From Terriglobia bacterium (GTDB taxonomy: Bacteria > Acidobacteriota > Terriglobia > Terriglobales > Acidobacteriaceae), in assembly GCA_020073495.1 (NCBI GenBank), contig JAIQFD010000002.1:372001-436000 (forward strand): a DNA stretch of 64,000 nucleotides. Direction: 5' to 3'. Shown piece after piece: positions 51,976 through 59,856 of the stretch; the stretch's first letter is position 1, and every line of letters starts with the position of its first letter. The position numbers were made by a program, and so were the translations under genes. The notes under the pieces were generated by a model. The model did not search any database. It saw only the letters and a list, made by a program, of their open reading frames with translations, and was not told where the DNA came from.

Positions 51976-53796
51976 ATGCGGAGGCTCTCCACTTTCCTGT
52001 TCCTGGCGCTGGCGCTCCCGGCATGGTCTGCGGATACGACCAAGCCAGCCTGCCCCGCCGCGGATGGCGGCAGCTGCGTCGCTTCCCCCGAGGATCAGAA
52101 GCAGGCTCGCAAAGCGTTCACCCGAGGCGTCCGGCTGCGCGACAACGATCAGACCGAGGAGGCGTTCGACGAATTCAACCACGCCTCACGCCTGGTCCCC
52201 GACAACGTCGAGTACGCGACCGCTCGCGAGATCGTCCGCCAGCAGCTTGTGTACGACGCCCTCCAGCGCGGCAATGGATACATGCTGAACCGTCAGCAGG
52301 TGGAGGCGCTGGCCGAGTTCCGGACCGCCCTGGAGCTCGATCCGAAGAATGACTTTGCTTTGCAGCGCATGCGCGACGCTCTTGGCGAGGAGTCGCCCCA
52401 GTCGTCACCCGCGCTGCGCTTGGCCGCCTCGGTGGATGATGTCCAGCTCCAACCGCGTCCCGTGACCGCCAGCTTCCATTACAAGGGAGACACGCGCGGA
52501 CTGATCGAGGCCATCGCCTTGACATTCAACGTCACCGTCTTCTTCGATGATTCGTTCCAGGCGAAGCAGGCCAAGGTCGATGTCCCGGGTCTCGGCTTCT
52601 ACCAGGCGATGTTCGTGGCGGGCAAGCTGGGCAAGATCTTCTGGGTGCCCGTTTCCGAGAACCAGTTCCTGGTGGCCTCCGACACTCCCGAGAACCGGCG
52701 TCGCTTCGAGCGAATGTCGCTGCGCAGCTTCTACGTCTCCGACGCCACGTCGCCCCAAGCGCTGACCGAACTTCAGAACATGCTGCGGGCGGTGTTCGAT
52801 ATCCGGCACATCTCCACCCAGGCGAACAAGTCGATCCTCACCATCCGCGCGCCCAGAGACACTGTGGAAGCCGCCAGCCGGTTCTTGGAGGGACTCTCCG
52901 GCGGGCCGCCGCAGGTCATGCTCGACATTCAGGTGTACGAGATCAGCACCGACGCATTGCGAGACCTCGGGGTCACGTTGCCGCTGCAATACACGCTCTT
53001 CAATCTCAGCAACGTGCTGAGCCAGTTGCAGAATCAGCCCAACATCCAGGACCTCATCAATCAATTGTTTAGCGGCGGCGGCATCAACCAGGCAAACTCT
53101 CAGGCAATCCAAGGTTTGCTGGCGCAGCTTCAGAACCAGGCGAACTCGATCCTCTCCAATCCGGTCGCTACCTTTGGCGGTGGCATCACGCTGATGGGCC
53201 TTGCCATCAAGCCCGCTAAAATCGCGGTGAACTTCAACCAGAGCACGGTCAAGAGCCTGGAGCATTTGACCATGCGCGCCCGGCAGGGTGACACGTCCAG
53301 CATTCTGATCGGCACCCGCTATCCTATCTTGAACGCCAGCTTCAGCCCCATCTTCAACACCCCGCAGATCGCCCAGGTCATTCAGAACAACTCGTTCCAG
53401 GCGGCGTTTCCCTCGTTCACCTTCGAGGACCTGGGGCTGACCGTGAAGGCGACCCCACAGATTCACGCGACCTCCGACGTGACCCTAAAGATGGAGATGC
53501 ACATCCGTGCCCTTGGGAGCCAGACCTTCAATGGCATTCCCGTCATCGCCAACCGCGAGTACGATGGGACCATCAACCTGAAGAATGGCGAGACCGCTCT
53601 CATGGTGGGATATGTCACGCGGTCGGAACAGCGTTCGCTGACCGGCTTGCCGGGTCTCGGACAGGTCGTCGGCCTCGGCCTGATAGCCAGTGAGGAAATC
53701 GACGAGAAGGCTTCCGACGAGCTCCTTGTCCTGGTCACCCCGCACATCATCCAGTCAGCCGAGCACCAAAACCTGGAAGTCTGGATGTCGAAGTAG
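51976..53796 (+). CDS. Secretin-domain outer membrane protein with TPR N-terminus
   Basis: A 606-residue exported protein. A signal peptide (~1-18, LSTFLFLALALPAWS) precedes a TPR-like region (~35-135), two secretin N-type domains (~150-280, ITFSTNVTVFF-like strand TFNVTVFFDDSF) and a C-terminal secretin core (~390-600, VGYVTRSEQRSLTGLPGLG, followed by ELLVLVTPHII). Secretins form the outer membrane channels of type II secretion and type IV pili. An unusual Gln/Asn-rich insertion lies at ~345-395 (QNQPNIQDLINQLFSGGGIN). No other secretion genes are adjacent. Confidence 0.85.
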   Translation: MRRLSTFLFLALALPAWSADTTKPACPAADGGSCVASPEDQKQARKAFTRGVRLRDNDQTEEAFDEFNHASRLVPDNVEYATAREIVRQQLVYDALQRGNGYMLNRQQVEALAEFRTALELDPKNDFALQRMRDALGEESPQSSPALRLAASVDDVQLQPRPVTASFHYKGDTRGLIEAIALTFNVTVFFDDSFQAKQAKVDVPGLGFYQAMFVAGKLGKIFWVPVSENQFLVASDTPENRRRFERMSLRSFYVSDATSPQALTELQNMLRAVFDIRHISTQANKSILTIRAPRDTVEAASRFLEGLSGGPPQVMLDIQVYEISTDALRDLGVTLPLQYTLFNLSNVLSQLQNQPNIQDLINQLFSGGGINQANSQAIQGLLAQLQNQANSILSNPVATFGGGITLMGLAIKPAKIAVNFNQSTVKSLEHLTMRARQGDTSSILIGTRYPILNASFSPIFNTPQIAQVIQNNSFQAAFPSFTFEDLGLTVKATPQIHATSDVTLKMEMHIRALGSQTFNGIPVIANREYDGTINLKNGETALMVGYVTRSEQRSLTGLPGLGQVVGLGLIASEEIDEKASDELLVLVTPHIIQSAEHQNLEVWMSK

Positions 53797-53807
53797 CCGA
53801 GGATTCC

Positions 53808-54188
53808 TTGAGCAGCAGCAACCACCCGCCGACCGTCCGCCGCATGAAGACATACACGGGGACGACCGGCTACGTGTACCAGTACTACTTCGTGGGGAAA
53901 CGGACTGCGCTGGAAAACGACCCCGACGCACCCGCAACCGAGTTCATCTTCGACATCACTCCAGACCGCAAGACGATGTACGGCACCAGCGTCTTTCTGA
54001 AGCAGGAGGGGCTGGATGTCTGGGCCGGGCAGCACGGCCGTCTGCTCACCGATCCGGAACAGTACGCCGCAGCCAAGTTACGTCTGTTCCAGGCCTTCGA
54101 CGTGGTCGAAAACATCCGCGAGCATCTGCGGTTGGTGATCGACGGGGGCAATATCGAAGCGGTCCTGTCGTCGTTGGACCTGGGCTAG
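53808..54188 (+). CDS. Conserved-looking protein of unknown function
   Basis: A 126-residue soluble protein. The TTG start at 53808 has a purine-rich site (gagg) 7-8 nt upstream; ATG 53844 is an alternative. The sequence is ordered and compact (GTTGYVYQYYFVGKRT, EFIFDITPDRKTMYGTSVFL, RLFQAFDVVENIREHLRLV) but I cannot assign it to a family; repeated aromatic residues suggest a small alpha/beta domain. It begins 11 bp after the secretin stop, so it may be co-transcribed. The end overlaps the convergent NTF2-like gene by 4 bp. Confidence 0.6.
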   Translation: MSSSNHPPTVRRMKTYTGTTGYVYQYYFVGKRTALENDPDAPATEFIFDITPDRKTMYGTSVFLKQEGLDVWAGQHGRLLTDPEQYAAAKLRLFQAFDVVENIREHLRLVIDGGNIEAVLSSLDLG

Positions 54189-54646
54189 CGCCGGCGCGGC
54201 TTTTTCCCCGGCGCGGGATGCGGGCGTCCGGAGGACTGGTCCACCATCACGATCTTCCATTCCTTGCCCCGCCGCTCCAGCACGAACACCGTCCACATCA
54301 CCATATCGCCCTTGGCGGCGGAAGAGAGCGTGGTCTTGGTGTAAGCCCAGGCGATATCTGCCGAAGCGCTCAGCCTCACGATCTCCCACCGGGATGCCGG
54401 GGCAGGGTGCGCGAAGTCGGGCACCAGGCGGCGGTCACGGAACTCCTCCCAGCCGTCACGTCGTGAGCCCTCCAGGATCGACACAACGTCATTGCCGACG
54501 GTCTTCTGCACGTGGGCCACGTTGCGGTCGCGCATGCCGTCCTGGAAGGCGGTGATGACCGCCCGCACCTCGTTCTCCGGCGTATCCGCCCAGGCGGGCC
54601 GGCAGCTGAGAAGCGCCAGGATGGAGAGCAGGGCCGCAGCGCGCAT
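54185..54646 (-). CDS. Exported SnoaL/NTF2-like (DUF4440-type) protein
   Basis: A 153-residue protein. ATG 54646 opens a hydrophobic signal with a cysteine (ALLSILALLSCRPAWA), so it may be a lipoprotein or simply exported. The mature part has the SnoaL-like features: NEVRAVITAFQDGMRDRNVAHV (helix 1), WEEFRDRRLVPDFAH, and strands ADIAWAYTKTTLSS and FVLERRGKEWKIVMVDQSS. These folds bind small ligands; no function can be given. It is divergent from the ccsA-like gene across the region that contains a CRP-type palindrome. Confidence 0.75.
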   Translation of the reverse strand: MRAAALLSILALLSCRPAWADTPENEVRAVITAFQDGMRDRNVAHVQKTVGNDVVSILEGSRRDGWEEFRDRRLVPDFAHPAPASRWEIVRLSASADIAWAYTKTTLSSAAKGDMVMWTVFVLERRGKEWKIVMVDQSSGRPHPAPGKKPRRR

Positions 54647-54769
54647 GAATCCTCCGGGTCCGGGTTCAGACCCGGCTGGACACAGCTTACGGAGCCTCTG
54701 GCGCGGCCGGAATTGCCTGCCGAGGTACGCACCGCAGCCTATAATCGGGTGTTCTCTAAACACAGGTTG

Positions 54770-54787
54770 CTGTGACGCAGGTCACAG
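54770..54787. promoter_or_regulatory. CRP-type operator upstream of the haem operon
   Basis: CTGTGACGCAGGTCACAG contains TGTGA-N6-TCACA, a perfect match to the CRP/Fnr-superfamily consensus, with 7-bp arms. It lies 39 bp upstream of the ccsA-like ATG and 124 bp from the divergent NTF2-like gene. Upstream of it is a -10-like TATAAT at 54740-54745; in that case the site would be downstream of the transcript start. Confidence 0.6.
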
Positions 54788-54825
54788 TGAGTTCTGCGCT
54801 CATCGGAGATGCTAAGGTTACGGAT

Positions 54826-55641
54826 ATGCCGCTTCTTTGGCTCAGGGTAGCGACAGCCTTCTACGGCTTGGGTTTGCTCCACGCATTCATCGCTCTTACC
54901 CGCCGCAATGAGTCGCTCTCGCGCATCATCATGCCGGTCATGGGACTCGGCTTCGTCTTCCACTTCGTCTCGCTGACCGAAGGGTTCGTGCAGGCGGGGC
55001 GCGTTTTTCCGGCATCCATCCATAATTCCGAGTCGCTCCTCGGGTTCCTCCTGATGGTGTTCGTTTTCGGCGCGTTTCTGCGCTCGCGCAACAACGCCTT
55101 CGGGATCTTCATCTTTCCCGTCGTCTTCCTGCTCACGTTTTCCGCCGCGGTGGGACAGCAACCGCCGCAGTTCAGTTCGCCGCTGTTGCGCAGCGGATGG
55201 ATCTTCATCCACGTCGCCCTGATCTTTACCGGCTACGCGGCCCTGTTCTTCAGCTTCGCCGCCAGCCTGCTGTACCTGCTCCAGCAGCGGACGCTCAAAG
55301 CCAAGCAGATCAGCGGGCTGATTTCGCGGCTGCCGGCGCTGGAGACGATCGACCAGATCGGCTACCGCTCCCTGCTGCTCGGGTTCCCGTTCATGACCTT
55401 CGGTCTGATCGCGGGTGCGGTGATCGCACAGTCCACTTTCGGCCCGACCTACTTCCGTGACCCCAAGATCGTCCTCTCGGTCCTGATGTGGGCGGTGTAC
55501 GTCGTCTTGCTCTACATGCGGTGGAACGCCGGGTGGCGCGGACGTCGCGCCGCCTACGTTTCGGCCTTCGCCTTCACCACGGCGCTAGTGGTCTGGGTGG
55601 CGAACAACTTCAGCGCCGTGCACAAATTCGTCGAACGATGA
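54826..55641 (+). CDS. Cytochrome c assembly protein, CcsA/HemX-like
   Basis: A 271-residue membrane protein with about eight helices. The CcsA/CcmC core is visible: FHFVSLTEGFVQAGRVFP, HNSESLLGF, and LRSGWIFIHVALIFTGYAALF, with conserved His residues for haem handling. ATG 54826 is preferred (Shine-Dalgarno aagg at 8 nt); a GTG at 54772 is in frame but inside the operator palindrome. It overlaps hemA by 4 bp (ATGA). HemX-like proteins at this position are linked to glutamyl-tRNA reductase control or haem export for cytochrome c biogenesis. Confidence 0.85.
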   Translation: MPLLWLRVATAFYGLGLLHAFIALTRRNESLSRIIMPVMGLGFVFHFVSLTEGFVQAGRVFPASIHNSESLLGFLLMVFVFGAFLRSRNNAFGIFIFPVVFLLTFSAAVGQQPPQFSSPLLRSGWIFIHVALIFTGYAALFFSFAASLLYLLQQRTLKAKQISGLISRLPALETIDQIGYRSLLLGFPFMTFGLIAGAVIAQSTFGPTYFRDPKIVLSVLMWAVYVVLLYMRWNAGWRGRRAAYVSAFAFTTALVVWVANNFSAVHKFVER

Positions 55642-56912
55642 AATTCCGGCTCATCGGCGTCAATCACAGGACCGCGCCGGTCGAAGTGCGCGAGCGCTTT
55701 GCCATCCCCGAATCGCGGCTCCCCGACGCCCTGCAAAGCCTGTGCCGGTATCCCGGGATCACGGAGGGGCTCATCCTCTCCACTTGCAACCGCGTCGAGT
55801 TCCTCGCCCACGCCGAGAACGGCGGCGAGGCCGACCTGCGCGGCTTCATCCGTGAATACTTCGCGGTCGATCCTACGGAGTTCGAAAAATATCTCTACGA
55901 GTACCGCGACGACGATGCGGTGCGCCACCTCTTCCGAGTGGCCTCCAGCCTCGATTCCATGATCGTCGGCGAGCCCCAGATCCTCGGCCAGGTCAAAGAG
56001 GCTTACACGGCGGCTCGCGCCGTGGGGGCTGTCAACTCGCATCTTGACGCGCTGGTGACCCGCGCGTTCGCTGTCGCCAAGCGCATCCGCAGCGAGACCC
56101 AGATCGGGACCTCGGCGGTCTCGGTCGCATCCGTCGCCGTCGATCTGGCCAAGAAGATCTTCGGGGAGCTGGGCGGCAAGGTGGTCTATCTCGTCGGCGC
56201 CGGCAAGATGAGTGAGCTCGCCGCCCGCCACCTCCTGGCCCACGGGGCGGAGCAGATCCTGGTCTCCAACCGCACCTACGAGAAAGCCCAGGACATGGCG
56301 GAGGCGTTCGGCGGCCAGGCCGTCCTTTTCGAGCAGCTTTACGACACCGTGGACAAGGCCGACATCGTCATCAGTTCCACGGGAGCACCGCATTTCATCT
56401 TCCGCCGCGAGCATGGCGAGGCCTTCCTGCACCGGCGAAAGAACCGCCCCATGTTCTTCATCGATATCGCGGTCCCGCGCGACGTCGATCCGGAGATGAA
56501 TAAGCTGGACGGCATCTTTGTCTACGACATCGACGACCTGCAGCAGGTGTCCGCCCAGCACATCGCGGACCGCCGACGCGAAGCCGACCGCGCCGAGGCC
56601 ATCGTCACCGACGAGGTCCGCCGTTTCCAGGACCGCCTGAAGACCCTCAGCGTGGTTCCCACGATCGTCTCCCTCCAGGAGCACATGGAGAACATCCGCC
56701 AGGCAGAGATCGAGCGCGCCCGTGGCAAGCTGGGCCAGCTGTCGCCCGAGCAGGAACAGGCGGTGGACGCCATCACCCGCGGCATCATCAACAAGGTGCT
56801 GCATACCCCCATCACCACGCTCAAGAGCGCGGCCAAAGACCCCGAAGCCACCACTCTGATCTCGGTCATCCGGCGGATCTTCAACCTGCGCAGTTCGAAA
56901 GAGGAGAACTAG
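55638..56912 (+). CDS. hemA: Glutamyl-tRNA reductase
   Basis: A 424-residue HemA: the N-terminal catalytic domain has GVNHRTAPVEVRERFA and the nucleophilic cysteine in LSTCNRVEFLA (~50), followed by the NADPH-binding domain (YLVGAGKMSELAARHL) and a C-terminal dimerisation spine. It reduces glutamyl-tRNA to glutamate semialdehyde, committing C5-pathway carbon to tetrapyrroles. Start ATG 55638 overlaps the ccsA-like stop. Order hemA, hemC, hemD is typical. All motifs intact; length normal. Confidence 0.95.
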   Translation: MKFRLIGVNHRTAPVEVRERFAIPESRLPDALQSLCRYPGITEGLILSTCNRVEFLAHAENGGEADLRGFIREYFAVDPTEFEKYLYEYRDDDAVRHLFRVASSLDSMIVGEPQILGQVKEAYTAARAVGAVNSHLDALVTRAFAVAKRIRSETQIGTSAVSVASVAVDLAKKIFGELGGKVVYLVGAGKMSELAARHLLAHGAEQILVSNRTYEKAQDMAEAFGGQAVLFEQLYDTVDKADIVISSTGAPHFIFRREHGEAFLHRRKNRPMFFIDIAVPRDVDPEMNKLDGIFVYDIDDLQQVSAQHIADRRREADRAEAIVTDEVRRFQDRLKTLSVVPTIVSLQEHMENIRQAEIERARGKLGQLSPEQEQAVDAITRGIINKVLHTPITTLKSAAKDPEATTLISVIRRIFNLRSSKEEN

Positions 56913-56918
56913 CGCGGA

Positions 56919-57854
56919 ATGGCCAAACTTCGCATCGGTTCGCGCGGCTCCCAACTGGCCCTCTGGCAGGCCAACCACGTTAAAGCTTTACTTGAGGGTC
57001 AGGGACACCAGGTCGAGATCGAGATCATCAAGACCACGGGCGACAAGATCACCGAGGTGGCGCTCGCCAAGGTCGGCACCAAGGGGATGTTCACCAAGGA
57101 GATCGAGGAGGCTCTGGAAGAAGGCCGGGTGGACCTGGCGGTCCATAGCCTGAAAGACCTGCCGACCGAGCTGCAGCCGCAATTTGAACTGGCCGCCGTG
57201 ATGAAGCGCCAGGACCCGCGCGACGCATTCCTGTCGGTCGATTACGCCAGCTTCAAGGATCTGCCCAAGGGCGCGCGCGTCGGCACCAGCAGCCTGCGCC
57301 GCCAGGCGCAACTCAAGGCGATCCGTCCGGACCTCGACATCCATCCGTTGCGCGGCAACGTGGACACGCGCCTGCGCAAGCTCGAGGAAGGGCAGTACAA
57401 GGCCATCATCCTCGCCTCTGCCGGCCTCAACCGGCTGGGATTGACCAAGCGCGTGCGCGAGATCATTCCTCCGGACGTAGTCTGTCCCGCGGTGGGCCAG
57501 GGAGCCCTCGGCATCGAGTGCCGCTCGAACGACTCCCGCACGAAAGAATTGCTGCGATTCCTCGACGATGCTCCCACGCGCCGGGCTTGCGCTGCCGAGC
57601 GCGCCCTGCTGCGCACACTGGGCGGCGGCTGCCAGGTCCCGATCGGGGCTCATGCGGAAACCGTGGACGGCCTTCTCCGCCTTACCGCCGTGGTCGCCCG
57701 TCCCGACGGCTCGCTCGTTCTTCGCGAGCAGCAGACCGGCGGCGACCCGGAAAAACTGGGCGTCGAAGTCGGCCGCGCGCTCCGCAAGAAGGGCGCGGAA
57801 CAGATCCTCCGCGAAGTCTACGGCGAGGTGGTCACCACCCCGCAGCAGCCATGA
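56919..57854 (+). CDS. hemC: Porphobilinogen deaminase (hydroxymethylbilane synthase)
   Basis: A 311-residue HemC. It has the N-terminal [22 protein letters not shown] (substrate-binding), [14 protein letters not shown], and the dipyrromethane-cofactor cysteine in [14 protein letters not shown] (~244). It polymerises four porphobilinogens to hydroxymethylbilane in the cytoplasm. It starts 6 bp after hemA and overlaps hemD by 4 bp, so the operon is translationally coupled. Length and key residues are normal. Confidence 0.95.
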   Translation: MAKLRIGSRGSQLALWQANHVKALLEGQGHQVEIEIIKTTGDKITEVALAKVGTKGMFTKEIEEALEEGRVDLAVHSLKDLPTELQPQFELAAVMKRQDPRDAFLSVDYASFKDLPKGARVGTSSLRRQAQLKAIRPDLDIHPLRGNVDTRLRKLEEGQYKAIILASAGLNRLGLTKRVREIIPPDVVCPAVGQGALGIECRSNDSRTKELLRFLDDAPTRRACAAERALLRTLGGGCQVPIGAHAETVDGLLRLTAVVARPDGSLVLREQQTGGDPEKLGVEVGRALRKKGAEQILREVYGEVVTTPQQP

Positions 57855-58663
57855 GCGGCGACTCTGGTGGGTTACAGCCACCGTCCGCTGTCCGAAACCC
57901 ACTGAAGGGCAAACGGATTCTCATCACCCGCGCCAAAGAACAAGCCGGCGCTCTCGCCGAGCAGCTCCGGGCGCTGGGCGCTACCGTCGTAGAGATACCC
58001 TCCATCGAGATCCGCCCGCCGCGCTCCTTCGAGCCTCTCGACAACGCCATCCGCGGCATTCGCGACTATGACTGGCTGATCCTGACCAGCGTCAACGGCG
58101 TGCGCGCCCTAATGGAACGCCTGGAACAGGCGAAGCTCCCTCCTGCACATCTTTCGAGCCTGAAAATCGCCGCCATCGGGCCGGCGACGAAGAAGGCCAT
58201 TGAGGCCCGCGGGCTGACCGTCTCGGTCATGCCCAAGCAATACATCGCCGAATCGGTGGTTGAGGCTTTGCGAGAAAATGTGGAAGGGAAGCGCGTGTTG
58301 CTGGTACGCGCCAAGGTTGCGCGGGACGTCATTCCCCAGGAGCTACGAAGTGCTGGCGCGACGGTGAATGTGGTCGAAGCCTATCAGACGGTCGTGCCCC
58401 AGGCCTCCCGCGAGCGCCTGCGCGACGTGCTCTCCCGGCCGGGGCAGCAGCCGCACGCGATCACCTTCACCAGCTCATCGACTGCGAAGAACTTTCTCGA
58501 GCTCTTGGGCGAGGACAACAAGTACCTCCTCACCGGGGTCATCCTCGCGTCCATCGGTCCCGTCACTTCCGCGACACTCCGCACCCTCGGTCTGACCGTG
58601 CATCTGGAAGCGCGCGAGTACACCATTCCAGGCCTGGTGAAAGTCCTCGCCGAAGAACTCTGA
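57851..58663 (+). CDS. hemD: Uroporphyrinogen-III synthase
   Basis: A 270-residue HemD with the two-lobe fold: [20 protein letters not shown] at the start, [19 protein letters not shown] in lobe 1, [20 protein letters not shown] at the hinge/lobe 2, and [17 protein letters not shown] near the end. HemD sequences are poorly conserved, but gene order after hemC makes the assignment firm. It cyclises hydroxymethylbilane with inversion of ring D. ATG 57851 overlaps the hemC stop. The stop is adjacent to the convergent potassium channel gene. Confidence 0.9.
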   Translation: MSGDSGGLQPPSAVRNPLKGKRILITRAKEQAGALAEQLRALGATVVEIPSIEIRPPRSFEPLDNAIRGIRDYDWLILTSVNGVRALMERLEQAKLPPAHLSSLKIAAIGPATKKAIEARGLTVSVMPKQYIAESVVEALRENVEGKRVLLVRAKVARDVIPQELRSAGATVNVVEAYQTVVPQASRERLRDVLSRPGQQPHAITFTSSSTAKNFLELLGEDNKYLLTGVILASIGPVTSATLRTLGLTVHLEAREYTIPGLVKVLAEEL

Positions 58664-59842
58664 TCAGAAGTGTTCGCCGCGCTTGGACGCGCAGGCGGGC
58701 GCCGCCATCCCCGCGATGCGTCCCCACGCGCTGGTCTGCCAGTTGTCGGCCTGCTGCGAAGTCGGCATCCAGCGGGGAAGCTGGATGCTCATGTAATCGG
58801 CGAGGGCGAAGACGTACGGTTCATACATGGCGCGCAATTCTCCCAGCCGCCGTTCCGCCTCCGGGCCATCGCCCAGCTTCAGACCGGCGGACGCCAGGAA
58901 TGCCCGCAGCCCCGGGATCTCCTCCGCTGGCAGGCGGTCCTGCGGGGGCGCTTCCGGGTTGGTCCGGAAAATCTGCGCCAGGTCCACGACCGTATGCCGC
59001 GCGATGGCGAAGGTCAGCTTGGCCTGGCGCGGAGGAACGCCATCGACGCCGATCATCACCAGCGCGCACGCGTCCAGGATGGTGGTCAGCGCGGTCAGCC
59101 ACGATTGGTTGTCATGCTGCGAGCGGAAGTAACAGAGGACGGGATAGGAAAGATGGCTCTCGAGCAGCTCCGCCGCCCATCCTTCCCAGTCGCGCAGCCA
59201 ATCATTCAGCGAATCCAGGCTGCCCTCGACAGCGTGCCGCCGCAAAAGCTCCCCGGCGCTCGGAGGCGAACCGGCGCGCGCGTCCAGCAGCGTGATGTTG
59301 GTCTCCCGGCGGGAAAAGTTCTGGTAGATGGTGGGCAGATAGCCGATAGAGACGGCCAGGAAACCGAACCCGATCCCCGCTTCGAGGACCGTCAGGAGTC
59401 TACCGAGAGGCGTGTGGGGCGTGACGTCGCCGATCCCGAGGGTGAAGAATGTGGTCCCGCTGAGATAGATGTCCGTCCAGAACCCTCCGTACGGCGCTTG
59501 CGACTGCGGGCCGGTGCCGGCCGCCCAATGCAGCAAGCCGAACCCGAACATCAGACCAGCGGCCCAAACAGCAAGCAATCCCAGCAGCGAGGCTGGCCCA
59601 TACACGCTGAGCAGTGTCTCCCGCAGCCGGCGGTTCTTGACGGTGCGCACGACGGTGACCCACGGGATCCAGGTCGATCGGTAATAGAGGCGAGTCAGCC
59701 GAATGTGGCGCGTCACCCGGCGCGGCAGAACGATGGTCTCGAACCCCTCCCACAAAACCAGCAGCACCAGCACGACGCCGACCACGCTTGCCGCGATCAC
59801 CATAAGAGGATATGGATGGCACCCGACCACCCTGGGATTCAC
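58664..59842 (-). CDS. Two-pore-domain-type (Ion_trans_2) potassium channel protein
   Basis: A 392-residue membrane protein. About three to four helices occupy the N-terminal half, with the pore segment TTFFTLGIGDVTPHTPLG; the filter reads TLGIGD (~134-139) instead of TxGYGD. A soluble C-terminal half (~190-392) of unknown fold follows; it is not a recognisable RCK domain and may be a sensor. The ORF starts at GTG/ATG 59842 next to the S9 peptidase stop. Probable K+ channel, selectivity uncertain because of the filter substitution. Confidence 0.75.
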   Translation of the reverse strand: MNPRVVGCHPYPLMVIAASVVGVVLVLLVLWEGFETIVLPRRVTRHIRLTRLYYRSTWIPWVTVVRTVKNRRLRETLLSVYGPASLLGLLAVWAAGLMFGFGLLHWAAGTGPQSQAPYGGFWTDIYLSGTTFFTLGIGDVTPHTPLGRLLTVLEAGIGFGFLAVSIGYLPTIYQNFSRRETNITLLDARAGSPPSAGELLRRHAVEGSLDSLNDWLRDWEGWAAELLESHLSYPVLCYFRSQHDNQSWLTALTTILDACALVMIGVDGVPPRQAKLTFAIARHTVVDLAQIFRTNPEAPPQDRLPAEEIPGLRAFLASAGLKLGDGPEAERRLGELRAMYEPYVFALADYMSIQLPRWMPTSQQADNWQTSAWGRIAGMAAPACASKRGEHF

Positions 59843-59856
59843 TCTCGCGGCGGCGC

